A stretch of DNA of 64,000 nt from Amycolatopsis mediterranei. Lineage in GTDB: Bacteria > Actinomycetota > Actinomycetes > Mycobacteriales > Pseudonocardiaceae. Every line of letters begins with the position of its first letter. The stretch's first letter is position 1. The stretch is taken from assembly GCF_026017845.1 (NCBI RefSeq), contig NZ_CP100416.1, forward strand, positions 2,078,200 through 2,142,199. Direction: 5' to 3'. The notes under the pieces were generated by a model. That model had not been told where the DNA came from and ran no database searches. It saw only the letters and a program-made list of their open reading frames with translations. Shown here piece by piece: positions 27,170 to 35,742 of the stretch. Both the position numbers and the translations under genes were made by a program.

Positions 27170-27196
27170 CCTTTCCGTTGCGGGACAACGAAAAGG
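27170..27196. terminator. convergent terminator hairpin
   Basis: CCTTTCCGTTG (27170-27180) pairs with CAACGAAAAGG (27186-27196), with one mismatch and a 5-base loop. It lies between the converging flavoprotein and aldo/keto reductase genes. A shorter CTTCGCC/GGCGAAG hairpin at 27067-27084 follows the flavoprotein stop. Confidence 0.6.
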
Positions 27197-27205
27197 ACGC
27201 CGGTG

Positions 27206-28255
27206 TCACGCCAAGGCCATGCCTGGAACGCGAGCCCGGATCGCCGCCATGGTCGCCTCGTTCGAGACACCCTGCCAGTCGTACCTGGGCGTGTACGGCG
27301 CCGTAAGAGCGCGCACGTCCTCGTCGGTCAATTCGACGTCCAGAGACGCAATCGCGTCGTCGATCTGCTGGACGGAACCGGCGCCGACCAGCGGAGCCGT
27401 GACGACCGGCTGCCGGTGCAGCCAGGCCAGGGCGATGGCCGCGCGGCTCACGCCGTGGGCCGCCGCCACCTTTCCGACCGCCTCGACGATCGCGCGGTTC
27501 GACGCCTCTTCCGTCGGCGAATACAGCAGGTCCGCGTAAGCACCGTCGGTGCCGGAACGCGCCGTCGACTTCGCGTCGTCCCAGGCGCGGGCCAGCCGGC
27601 CGCGGGCCAGGGGGCTCCAGACGATCGTGCCGACGCCCTCGTCCAGGCACAGCGGGATCATCTCGCGTTCTTCCTCGCGGGCCAGCAGGTTGTAGTGGTC
27701 CTGCATGGACACGAACCGCGCCCAGCCGTGTTGCTTCTGCAGGTGCAGGGCCTTGGCGAACTCCCAGGCGAACATCGACGACGCACCCAGGTAGCGCACC
27801 TTGCCGGCCGTCACCAGGTGGCTGAGTGCTTCGAGAGTCTCCTCCAGCGGTGTCGCGTGGTCGTTGCGGTGGATCTGGTAGAGGTCGACGTAGTCGGTGC
27901 CGAGTCGCCGGAGGCTGTGGTCGATCTCGGCCATGATCGCCTTGCGGGACAACCCTTTCCCGTTCGGGCCGGGGCGCATCGGGTGGCGCAGCTTGGTGGC
28001 GATCACCACGTCGTCGCGGTCGGCGAAGTCCTTGAGCGCGCGGCCGAGGATCTCCTCGCTGGACCCGTTCGAGTACATGTTCGCGGTGTCGAAGAAGTTG
28101 ATGCCCGCCTCGAGCGCGTGCTTGATCAGCGGCCGGGCCTGTTCCTCGCCGAGGGACCAGACGGGGTGGCCGCGGTCGGGCTCGCCGTAGCTCATCGCGC
28201 CGATCGCGACGGGCGAGACGTCCAAGCCGGTGGCGCCGAGCTTCACGTAACGCAT
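27206..28255 (-). CDS. aldo/keto reductase
   Basis: A 349-residue NADPH-dependent TIM-barrel reductase of the YajO/Tas-like group. The catalytic set is visible: Asp and Tyr in FFDTANMYSNG (about residues 54-64), Lys in VIATKLRHP, and His in DLYQIHRNDH. The C-terminal cofactor loop is APLVGAGSVQQIDDA. It is divergent from a TetR regulator with paired operators between them, so it is probably induced by a reactive aldehyde or drug-like ligand of that regulator. Confidence 0.9.
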   Translation of the reverse strand: MRYVKLGATGLDVSPVAIGAMSYGEPDRGHPVWSLGEEQARPLIKHALEAGINFFDTANMYSNGSSEEILGRALKDFADRDDVVIATKLRHPMRPGPNGKGLSRKAIMAEIDHSLRRLGTDYVDLYQIHRNDHATPLEETLEALSHLVTAGKVRYLGASSMFAWEFAKALHLQKQHGWARFVSMQDHYNLLAREEEREMIPLCLDEGVGTIVWSPLARGRLARAWDDAKSTARSGTDGAYADLLYSPTEEASNRAIVEAVGKVAAAHGVSRAAIALAWLHRQPVVTAPLVGAGSVQQIDDAIASLDVELTDEDVRALTAPYTPRYDWQGVSNEATMAAIRARVPGMALA

Positions 28256-28279
28256 GGGATTCTCCTGACGGGTAACTTA

Positions 28280-28326
28280 CGGAGGATTCTCCGGATCTGA
28301 CGACAAAACTAGCGGAGGATTCTCCG
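28280..28326. promoter_or_regulatory. paired 14-bp operators for the TetR regulator
   Basis: Two identical copies of CGGAGGATTCTCCG lie at 28280-28293 and 28313-28326, 33 bp apart (about three helical turns), between the divergent aldo/keto reductase and TetR genes. Each is an inverted repeat CGGAG(GATT)CTCCG. Position and symmetry strongly suggest that the neighbouring TetR protein binds here and represses both genes. Confidence 0.75.
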
Positions 28327-28354
28327 CATGTCAAAGATGAGGCATGATCGGGGC

Positions 28355-28930
28355 ATGACCGAGGGCACGTACGGCACCCAGCGCAAGGCCGCCGCGCGCA
28401 ACCGGGTTGCGATCATCGAGGCTGCGCACGAGCTGTTCGCGCAGAACCCGCAGGTCCCGCTGAGCGAGGTCGCGAAGCGCGCCGGGGTCGGCGCCGGCAC
28501 CCTCTACCGCCACTTCCCGACCCGCGAAGACCTCATCCTCGGGGCGTATCAGCACGACATCGAACGCCTGACGACCACCGCCGACGAGGTGCTGGCCCGG
28601 CATTCGTCCGCGAAGGCCGCCTTCATCGAGTGGTTCGAGACGCTCTCGGCCTACATCCGCATCAAGCACGGCCTCGGGGACGCGCTGCACGGCGCGGCCG
28701 CCCAGGAGCTGATCAGCGCTTCGTGGGCGCCGACCACCGCGGCGGTCAAGAAGCTCGTCGACGCCTGCGTGGCCGAGGGCACCATCGCGCCCGGGCACGA
28801 CCCCGCCGACATCATCATGCTCATGAGTTTCCTGTGGCGGGTCGCGAACAACGAAGACGGCGCGGCTCAGGGACGCCGGTTGATCGCCGCCGTCTTCGAA
28901 GGCCTGCAGTCACCGCCCCGGTCGAGCTGA
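28355..28930 (+). CDS. TetR family transcriptional regulator
   Basis: A 191-residue regulator with an N-terminal TetR helix-turn-helix (LSEVAKRAGVGAGTLYRHFPTREDL, about residues 35-60) and a helical ligand domain ending in a SBD-like C-terminus. An upstream ATG at 28328 exists, but it sits directly against the second operator, so 28355 (MTEGTYGTQRKAAARNR) is preferred. It is the likely repressor of itself and the divergent aldo/keto reductase. Confidence 0.88.
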   Translation: MTEGTYGTQRKAAARNRVAIIEAAHELFAQNPQVPLSEVAKRAGVGAGTLYRHFPTREDLILGAYQHDIERLTTTADEVLARHSSAKAAFIEWFETLSAYIRIKHGLGDALHGAAAQELISASWAPTTAAVKKLVDACVAEGTIAPGHDPADIIMLMSFLWRVANNEDGAAQGRRLIAAVFEGLQSPPRSS

Positions 28931-29041
28931 GCCGCGCGACGAAAGCGGCGGGGTCCCGGGGCGCGGGGCAGTAGCCCGCTGACCGGCACGCGCGCTGATC
29001 AGCGAAGATCGTGAAAAACTCACCCTCTTGACCGATTCAAG

Positions 29042-29059
29042 GACAAGACAAGTCTTGTC
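29042..29059. promoter_or_regulatory. palindrome GACAAGAC-AA-GTCTTGTC
   Basis: A perfect 8-2-8 inverted repeat upstream of the secreted phosphatase gene, in an AT-richer 246-bp gap. Symmetry of this length in an upstream region suggests a regulator site; the regulator is unknown. Confidence 0.55.
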
Positions 29060-29090
29060 AGCCGGATCACCTCCTCGTTAAGGTCCGATT

Positions 29091-29111
29091 AGTTAGGAAA
29101 CTTTCCTAACT
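29091..29111. promoter_or_regulatory. 21-bp perfect palindrome before the phosphatase gene
   Basis: AGTTAGGAAA, a central C, and the exact mirror arm TTTCCTAACT. The element lies 66 bases before the GTG start. Similar TTAGGAAA-type palindromes are common before secreted hydrolase genes in actinomycetes, so it is probably an operator. The cognate protein is not identified here. Confidence 0.65.
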
Positions 29112-29176
29112 GTTTGACCTCCGTTAACCCGACGCCGCAGCCCGCCAGCCACCGCCAGGCCCGTAAGGAGCGCGAC

Positions 29177-30775
29177 GTGCCGTCCACCCGACTACGTCCC
29201 TTAGCCCGACTCACCCCGGTGCTCGCCGCCGTGGTGCTGTTGCCGTCCGCGATCGCCGCGGCCGCCACCACCCAGGCCGCCGATGTCCTGCTGTCGCAGG
29301 GAAAGCCCGTGGCCACCTCGACGACCGAAAGCTCGTCGTACACCGGTGCCAAAGCCGTCGACGGCAGCACCACCACCCGCTGGGCCAGCGCCGAAGGCGC
29401 CGACCCGCAGTGGCTGCGGATCGACCTCGGCCAGTCCGCGAGCATCCACCGCGTCGTCCTGAACTGGGAAGCCGCCTACGCCAAGAAGTACCGCATCGAG
29501 GTCTCCGACGACGGCACGTCGTTCACCACGGCCGCCACCGTCGACACCGGGGACGGCAAGATCGACGACCTCGGCGGCCTGACCGCCCGCGGCCGCTTCG
29601 TGCGCTTCGTCGGCCTCACCCGCGCCACGAGCTACGGCTACTCCTTCTGGGAGATGCAGGTCTTCGGCACCAACGACTCTTCCGGCGACACGCAGGCCCC
29701 GACCACCCCGGCCGGCCTCACCGCCGGCACGGCGACCGCCACGAGCGTCCCCCTGAGCTGGGGTGCCGCCACCGACAACGTCGGCGTCACCGGCTACGAC
29801 GTCCTCCGCAACGGCACGGCCGTCGCCACCAGCGCGACGACGTCCTACACCGACACCGGGCTCACCCCGAACACGAGCTACACCTACGCGGTCCGCGCGC
29901 GCGACACCGCGGGGAACACCTCACCCGCAAGTACGCCGATCACGGTCACGACCGCGGCCGGGAGCGCGGGATTCGTCCTCGCCGCGGCCGGTGACATCGC
30001 CGAAAAGTGCACCGCGAGCAGCTCAAGCTGCGTCCACCCCAAGACCGCGAAGCTCGTCGAGAACCTCAACCCCGCGGCCGTGATCACCATGGGCGACAAC
30101 CAGTACGACGAGCCCACCCTGTCGGACTTCAAGAACTACTACGACAAGACCTGGGGCAAGTTCAAGAACATCACCCACCCGAGCCCGGGCAACCACGAGT
30201 CCTACTCGCAGTTCACCGGCTACGACCAGTACTTCGGCGCCATCGCCAAGCCGCAGGGCCAGCGCTACTACAGCTGGGAAATGGGCAACTGGCACTTCAT
30301 CGCCCTCGACTCCAACGACTTCGTCACCCATGACGAATTCGCCGAGCCGCCCCAGATCACCTGGCTCAAGCAGGATCTTGCCAACAACACGAAGGGCTGC
30401 GTCGCCGCGTACTACCACCACCCGCGGTGGAGCTCCGGTGACCACGGTGACAACAAGGACAGCATCGAGCTGTGGAACTTGATGGTGGCCGACAAGGTCG
30501 ACCTCGTCCTCAACGGGCACGACCACGACTACGAGCGGTTCGTGCCGCAGAACGCCGACGGCAAGGCCGACGCGAACGGCCCGGTCGAGATCGTCGGCGG
30601 CAGCGGGGGCGCCGACCTCTACGACCTGAGCCCGGCGCACCCGACGACCGCCAAGCTGCTGAAGACCTTCGGCGTCCTGAAGCTGTCGATGACGGACACC
30701 TCGTTCCAGACGCAGCTCATCGGCGTCGACGGCAAGGTCCTCGACAGCAGCCCGGCCTACACCTGCCACCGGTAG
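29177..30775 (+). CDS. secreted metallophosphoesterase with discoidin and FN3 domains
   Basis: A 532-residue exported protein. A signal peptide (residues 1-35) is followed by an F5/8 type C (discoidin, carbohydrate-binding) domain at about 38-165, a fibronectin type III domain at about 172-260, and a calcineurin-like phosphoesterase domain. That domain carries the metal motifs GDI, MGDNQYDE, PGNHES, YHHPRW and NGHDHDYE. All metal ligands appear present. The GTG at 29177 has AAGGAG 6 bases upstream. It is likely to release phosphate from polymer-bound substrates outside the cell. It is 8 bases from the MFS gene downstream. Confidence 0.9.
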   Translation: MPSTRLRPLARLTPVLAAVVLLPSAIAAAATTQAADVLLSQGKPVATSTTESSSYTGAKAVDGSTTTRWASAEGADPQWLRIDLGQSASIHRVVLNWEAAYAKKYRIEVSDDGTSFTTAATVDTGDGKIDDLGGLTARGRFVRFVGLTRATSYGYSFWEMQVFGTNDSSGDTQAPTTPAGLTAGTATATSVPLSWGAATDNVGVTGYDVLRNGTAVATSATTSYTDTGLTPNTSYTYAVRARDTAGNTSPASTPITVTTAAGSAGFVLAAAGDIAEKCTASSSSCVHPKTAKLVENLNPAAVITMGDNQYDEPTLSDFKNYYDKTWGKFKNITHPSPGNHESYSQFTGYDQYFGAIAKPQGQRYYSWEMGNWHFIALDSNDFVTHDEFAEPPQITWLKQDLANNTKGCVAAYYHHPRWSSGDHGDNKDSIELWNLMVADKVDLVLNGHDHDYERFVPQNADGKADANGPVEIVGGSGGADLYDLSPAHPTTAKLLKTFGVLKLSMTDTSFQTQLIGVDGKVLDSSPAYTCHR

Positions 30776-30783
30776 GCGCGGGC

Positions 30784-32016
30784 ATGTACATCGCGGCAAG
30801 CCGTACCTCGGACCTGGCCTCCGGAACCGACCGCAAACCGGCGCTCAAGCGGGTGTCCGCCAACGTGGTGGCGCTGGGGATGGTCAGCCTGGTCACCGAC
30901 GTCTCGTCGGAGATGGTCACCGCCGTCCTCCCGCTCTACCTGGTGCTCGGCCTCGGCCTGAACCCCCTGCAGTTCGGGCTGCTCGACGGGCTCTACGCGG
31001 GCGCCACCGCGCTCGTGCGGGTGCTCGGCGGGCACCTCGCCGACCGGTGGCGGCGGCTCAAAGCCGTCGCCGGGTTCGGGTACGGCTTGTCCGCGGTGGG
31101 CAAGCTCGGCCTGGTCGCGGCCGGTTCATCGGTCGCGGCCATCGGCCTGGTCCTCGCCGCCGACCGCACCGGCAAAGGGCTGCGCACCGGCCCCCGCGAC
31201 GCGCTGATCTCGCTCAGCAGCGAGCCGGCGAGCCTCGGCCGGTCGTTCGGGGTGCACCGGGCGATGGACACCGTCGGCGCGTTCCTCGGCCCGCTGGTGG
31301 CGATGGCGGTGCTCGCCGTGAGCCTCGGCAGCTACTCGAGCGTGTTCGTCACCAGCTTCTGCATCGCGGCCATCGCCGTGCTGCTGCTGGCCCTGTTCGT
31401 GCGCGAGCGGCCCGGCAGCGTCGATCGCGCGGCGGTGTCCGCCCGAGCCGCGCTCGGTCTCCTCCGGCAGCAGGACTTCCGGCGGGTGACGCTCTGGGCA
31501 GCGCTGCTGGGCCTGGTGACGGTCGGCGACTCGTTCGTCTACCTCGTCCTGCAGCGGCGCTGGGAGATCGCGGCGACGTACTTCCCGCTGCTGCCACTGG
31601 GCACCGCCGGGGTCTACCTGCTGCTGGCCGTGCCGCTCGGCAAGCTCGCCGACCGCGCCGGCCGCTGGCCGGTCTTCCTCGGCGGGCACGCGGCACTGTG
31701 CCTGGCCCTGGTGCTGCTCTGCGGCCCGCAGGCGGGGCTCTGGCTCGCCGTCGTCGCGCTCGGCCTGCACGGGGTGTTCTACGCGGCCACCGACGGCGTC
31801 CTGATGGCCGCCGCCGGCCCGCTCATCCCGGCCGACCTGCGCGCCACCGGGCTGGCCGTGGTGCAGACGGGCCAGGCCGTGGCCCGGATGTGCTCCTCCG
31901 TCCTCTTCGGACTGGCGTGGACCCTGTGGGACCTGCGGCCCGCGGTGCTCGTCGCCGCGGTCTGCCTGGCCGCCGTCGCCCTCGCCGCCGCCTTCGCGAA
32001 ACCGGTGCGCCCGTGA
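30784..32016 (+). CDS. MFS transporter
   Basis: A 410-residue integral membrane protein with about 11-12 helices. The loop 2-3 motif reads GGHLADRWRRLKA and the cytoplasmic DRTGKGLRTGPRDALI resembles the Pi/sugar-phosphate-like or drug MFS exporters. The substrate is not readable. It is co-transcribed with the secreted phosphatase and overlaps the next gene (GTGA). Confidence 0.82.
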   Translation: MYIAASRTSDLASGTDRKPALKRVSANVVALGMVSLVTDVSSEMVTAVLPLYLVLGLGLNPLQFGLLDGLYAGATALVRVLGGHLADRWRRLKAVAGFGYGLSAVGKLGLVAAGSSVAAIGLVLAADRTGKGLRTGPRDALISLSSEPASLGRSFGVHRAMDTVGAFLGPLVAMAVLAVSLGSYSSVFVTSFCIAAIAVLLLALFVRERPGSVDRAAVSARAALGLLRQQDFRRVTLWAALLGLVTVGDSFVYLVLQRRWEIAATYFPLLPLGTAGVYLLLAVPLGKLADRAGRWPVFLGGHAALCLALVLLCGPQAGLWLAVVALGLHGVFYAATDGVLMAAAGPLIPADLRATGLAVVQTGQAVARMCSSVLFGLAWTLWDLRPAVLVAAVCLAAVALAAAFAKPVRP

Positions 32017-32966
32017 AGAAACTCGTCCTCGCCCTCACCGGCACGGCCCTCCTGCTCGCCGCGGCCGTCACGTACACCCTCAGCGCGCGGCACGGCACCG
32101 CGGCCGCCGAACCCGCCGCCGCGGTGACCCTGGCGTCCGGGCAACTGCTGTTCCGCGACACCGCCACCGGTCGCGTCGGCGCCGTCCCGCTCGACGAAAC
32201 AACGGCGAAACCGCAGCTCAGCGGCCTGAAGTGCGACCGGTTCGCGGTGGCGAAGCAGACGGCGGTGTGCCTGGCGGCCCGGCCCGGGACGCTCCCGGCG
32301 ATCACCGACGTCCTCGTCCTCGACGACCACCTCGCCGTCCGCCACACCGAAACCGTCCCCGGCACGCCGAGCCGCGCGCGCGTCTCACCGGACGGCAAGC
32401 GCGTCGACTGGACGCTGTTCGTCACCGGCGATTCCTACGCGCAGACCGGCTTCTCGACCCGCGCCGGGCTCTACGAGGTCGACACCGGACGGCTGGTCAA
32501 AACGATCGAGGAGCTGCCGGTGTTCGTCGGCGACAACCGTTACTTCGCGGCCGACGTCAACTATTGGGGCATCACCTTCGCCGCCGACGGAAACCGCTTC
32601 TACGCCACCCTCGGCAGCAAGGGCAAGACGTACCTCGTCGAAGCCGACTACCGGCGTTACCGCGGGAAAACCCTGCGCGAGAACGTCGAATGCCCTTCAC
32701 TGTCCCCGGACGGCAAGCGGATCGCGTTCAAGAAGAAGGTCGGCGACGGCGGCTGGCGGCTGTTCGTCCTCGACCTCGCGAGCATGCGGGAGACCGAGCT
32801 CGCCGAGACCCGCAGCGTCGACGACCAGGCGCTCTGGCAGGACGACCGCACGATCCTCTACGGGCGCGAGAACGCAGTCTGGGCGGTTCCGTCGAACGGC
32901 TCCGGAGCGCCGCGGCGCCTGATAGACGGCGCCGCGTCGCCGGCCGTCACTCAGGACCCGAGGTAG
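32013..32966 (+). CDS. anchored beta-propeller (TolB/PD40-like) protein
   Basis: A 317-residue protein with an N-terminal signal or anchor helix (KKLVLALTGTALLLAAAVTY) and repeated SPDGKR elements (ARVSPDGKRVDWTLF, PSLSPDGKRIAFKK) typical of PD40/TolB beta-propellers. It is probably extracytoplasmic. Its job is unknown, but it forms one transcription unit with the phosphatase and the MFS gene. Its 3' end overlaps the convergent iolD gene by 16 bases. Confidence 0.65.
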   Translation: MKKLVLALTGTALLLAAAVTYTLSARHGTAAAEPAAAVTLASGQLLFRDTATGRVGAVPLDETTAKPQLSGLKCDRFAVAKQTAVCLAARPGTLPAITDVLVLDDHLAVRHTETVPGTPSRARVSPDGKRVDWTLFVTGDSYAQTGFSTRAGLYEVDTGRLVKTIEELPVFVGDNRYFAADVNYWGITFAADGNRFYATLGSKGKTYLVEADYRRYRGKTLRENVECPSLSPDGKRIAFKKKVGDGGWRLFVLDLASMRETELAETRSVDDQALWQDDRTILYGRENAVWAVPSNGSGAPRRLIDGAASPAVTQDPR

Positions 32967-34855
32967 CGCACCTGCCCGCCCTTCCCACGCTCGTACTCGT
33001 CCCGCCCGGCCAAGTGCTCGGGCACGCCGACCTCCCACCAAGCCCCGGCTTCGGTCCAGCTCGACGGCTGCGTCTTCACCACGACCACCGCCGGACGCTG
33101 CTCCGACAAGGCCGCTTCGCGCGCCTGGGCGTACGCTGCCCGAAGGGAGTCCACATCGGACGCCGTGAACACCACGCACCCCAGTGACTCGGCATGGCGA
33201 GCGAAGTCGACTCGCGGCGGCGAAACGTGCGAAGTCGTGCAGTCGGCGTAGAAGTTGTTGAACGGCTTTCCGCCCTGACCTTCCTGCAGCCGCGCGATCA
33301 CCGCGTACCCGTCGTTGTCGCAGACCACGGCGACGAACGGGTGGCCGGCGAACGCGGCCGAGAACAGCTCCGAGTTCAGCATCAGGTACGAGCCGTCACC
33401 CAGCAGGGTCGTCACCAGGCCCGGGTGGGCGATCGCCGCACCCCACGCGCCCGACAGCTCGTAGCCCATGCAGGAGAACCCGTATTCGACGTCCATCGAG
33501 ACCGAGCCGGACCCGCGCCAGCCGCCGATGAGCTCGCCGGGCAGCCCGCCCGACGCCGTCATGACGTAGTCGTCGGCCGCCGAAAGGTCGTTGACCACCC
33601 CGACGACCTGCGCGTACGACGGCAGCTCACCCGAAGGAGAGCGCAGCGAGTCGATGTGCGCGTCCCAGGAAGCCCGTTCGGCCGCGGCCCGTGACGTCCA
33701 CGATGGGTCCACCCGCCAGCTCTCCAGCTGGGCGGCGAGGTCCGTCAGGCCCGCGTCGGCGTCCCCGACGACCGACAGCGCGCCGCGCTTCACCGCGTCG
33801 AACCGGGCCGCGTTGAGCGACACCAGCCGGACGTCGGGGGAGAAGACCGTCCAGGACGCCGTCGTGAAGTCCTGCAGCCGCGTCCCCACCGCGAGCACGA
33901 CGTCGGCCGAAGCCGCGACGACGTTCGCCGACGTCGAGCCGGTGATGCCCAGCGGACCCGCGTGCAGCGGATGCCCGTGCGGCACCAGCGTCCGGCCCGC
34001 CGTGGTCTCCACGAGCGGGATCCCGTGCCGCTCGGCGAAGTCGAGCGCGCGCTGCCCCGCGCCGGAGTACCGGACGCCCCCGCCGAGCACCAGCAGCGGG
34101 CGGCGGGCGGCACGCAGGACCCCGGCCGCCTCGGTGACCGAACGGCGGTCCGGGCGCGGGCGCGGCGGCCGGTGCGTCACCGGCTCGAACAGCGCGTCGG
34201 GGAAGTCGTACGTTTCGGCCTGGACGTCCTGCGGCAGCGCGAGGGTCACCGGCCCGGCGTCGGCCGGGTCCGTGAGCACCCGCGCGACCTGCGGCAACGT
34301 CGAGATCAGCTGCTCGGGCCTGCTGATCCGGTCGAAGTAGCGCGAGACCGCGCGGAAGGCGTCGTTCACCGTGGCGGTCGCGTCGCCGAACGGCTCGATC
34401 TGCTGCAGCACCGGGTCCGGCGCCCGGTTGGTGAACGTGTCGCCCGGCAGCAGCAGCACCGGCAGCCGGTTCGCGTGGGCGACGCCCGCCGCGGTCACCA
34501 TGTTCAGCGCGCCCGGCCCGATCGACGACGTCACGACGCCGACCTGCCGCCGGTGCGTGGCCTTCGCGTACCCGACCGCCGCGAGCGCCATGCCCTGTTC
34601 GGTGTGCCCGCGCCAGACCGGGATGTCTCCGCGGTGCTCCTCCAGCGCGGTGCCGAGGCCGAGGACGTTGCCGTGCCCGAAGATCGCGAACACGCCGGGG
34701 AACAGCGGGACTTCCGCGCCGTCGAGGGTTTCCGAATGCTGGGCGAGGAGCCAGCGGACCAGCGCTTGAGCCGTCGTCAGCTGCTGTGTTTTGCGGGGGC
34801 CCGGCCCCCGCACCCCGGCCGGGGGCTCTGCCCCCGGACCCCTGAAGTTGTTCAC
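32951..34855 (-). CDS. iolD: 3D-(3,5/4)-trihydroxycyclohexane-1,2-dione hydrolase
   Basis: A 634-residue thiamine-diphosphate enzyme that opens the ring in myo-inositol breakdown. The N-terminal part has the ThDP glutamate region (VWRGHTEQGMALAAVGYAKA) and the C-terminal part the GDGSYLMLNSELFSA metal/ThDP motif. The conserved protein starts around LTTAQALVRW. The frame opens upstream with GTG at 34855, overlapping the iolB stop, and codons 5-21 are a palindromic repeat read in frame as RGPGAEPPAGVRGPGPR. A GTG inside the repeat is an alternative start. It is the last gene of the minus-strand inositol operon. Confidence 0.93.
   Translation of the reverse strand: MNNFRGPGAEPPAGVRGPGPRKTQQLTTAQALVRWLLAQHSETLDGAEVPLFPGVFAIFGHGNVLGLGTALEEHRGDIPVWRGHTEQGMALAAVGYAKATHRRQVGVVTSSIGPGALNMVTAAGVAHANRLPVLLLPGDTFTNRAPDPVLQQIEPFGDATATVNDAFRAVSRYFDRISRPEQLISTLPQVARVLTDPADAGPVTLALPQDVQAETYDFPDALFEPVTHRPPRPRPDRRSVTEAAGVLRAARRPLLVLGGGVRYSGAGQRALDFAERHGIPLVETTAGRTLVPHGHPLHAGPLGITGSTSANVVAASADVVLAVGTRLQDFTTASWTVFSPDVRLVSLNAARFDAVKRGALSVVGDADAGLTDLAAQLESWRVDPSWTSRAAAERASWDAHIDSLRSPSGELPSYAQVVGVVNDLSAADDYVMTASGGLPGELIGGWRGSGSVSMDVEYGFSCMGYELSGAWGAAIAHPGLVTTLLGDGSYLMLNSELFSAAFAGHPFVAVVCDNDGYAVIARLQEGQGGKPFNNFYADCTTSHVSPPRVDFARHAESLGCVVFTASDVDSLRAAYAQAREAALSEQRPAVVVVKTQPSSWTEAGAWWEVGVPEHLAGRDEYERGKGGQVRYLGS
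34793..34843 (-). repeat. double-hairpin palindromic element, copy B, inside iolD
   Basis: Read on the iolD strand, the blocks are AGGGGTCC, the hairpin GGGGGC-AGA-GCCCCC, the linker GGCCGGGGT, and the hairpin GCGGGGGC-CGG-GCCCCCGC. Its 51 bases equal exactly 17 codons, so the reading frame is kept. It is clearly related to copy A in the tRNA gene. Confidence 0.75.
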
Positions 34856-35742
34856 TGAACAAGCCCTTCGTGACTCGTGACGGGGCACCGCGGGTCGAGG
34901 TCCTGCGCCGCCCACGTGTCGCGGACCCAGCTGTGCGCGGGGTCGTCGCAGAACGCCATGGACCGCTCTTCGGCCGGTCCGGCCAGGACGTTCAGGTAGT
35001 ACATCGGGTAGCCCGGCGCGGCCACGCACGGCCCGTGGTAGCCGCGCGGGATGAGGAAGACGTCGTGGTCGCGCACGGCGACGTCCTCGTCCAGCTCGCC
35101 GTCGGCGGTGTACGTCCGGTGCAGGCCGAAGCCTTCGCGGGACGGCGTGACGCCGTCGCGGCCGGCGATGCGGAAGTAGTAGATCTCCTCGTTGACGACC
35201 TCGCACTCGGTCGCTTCGTCGTGCTTGTGCGGCGGGTACGACGACCAGTTGCCACCCGGCGTGATCAGCTCGCACGCGTTGAGCTTGTCGGCGTGGTCCC
35301 ACACCCCGGGCACGCCGAAGTTGGTCACCTGCCGCGTGGCCTGCCCGGCGCCGCGGACCTCCACCGGCACGTCTTCGGCCGGGCCGTACTTCGCGTCGAG
35401 ACGGCGGGTGCAGCGCGCCATCGGCAGCGCGACCTCGAGACCGTCCGTTGTCGACAACTCGACTTCGGCCTCCCGCGGCACGTACGCGAAGTCCGTCACG
35501 CGCGTGAAGACCGAGTCGCGGCCGCGGAGCTCGAAGACCTGCCCGTCCACCCGGACGGTCGCGGAACCGGAAAGGGGCAGCACGAAGGCCTCGAACTCGC
35601 CGGTGTGCAGGATCCGCACTTCGCCGGGGGCCAGCGAGAGCACCCGCAGCCCGGAGTACCGCCACCCCGCGGTGTCCGGGGTCAGCCGGACTGGGTCGGC
35701 GTCGTCGGACAGTGTCCCGAGTGGACGGTGCAGCTTGCTCAC
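34852..35742 (-). CDS. iolB: 5-deoxy-glucuronate isomerase
   Basis: A 296-residue double-cupin isomerase, the usual IolB length. Metal-binding residues are in SSYPPHKHDEATECEVVNEEIYYF, and the second cupin ends in FLIPRGYHGPCVAAPGYPMYYLNVLAG. It converts 5-deoxy-glucuronate to 5-dehydro-2-deoxy-gluconate. It overlaps both neighbours by four bases. Confidence 0.95.
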   Translation of the reverse strand: MSKLHRPLGTLSDDADPVRLTPDTAGWRYSGLRVLSLAPGEVRILHTGEFEAFVLPLSGSATVRVDGQVFELRGRDSVFTRVTDFAYVPREAEVELSTTDGLEVALPMARCTRRLDAKYGPAEDVPVEVRGAGQATRQVTNFGVPGVWDHADKLNACELITPGGNWSSYPPHKHDEATECEVVNEEIYYFRIAGRDGVTPSREGFGLHRTYTADGELDEDVAVRDHDVFLIPRGYHGPCVAAPGYPMYYLNVLAGPAEERSMAFCDDPAHSWVRDTWAAQDLDPRCPVTSHEGLVQ

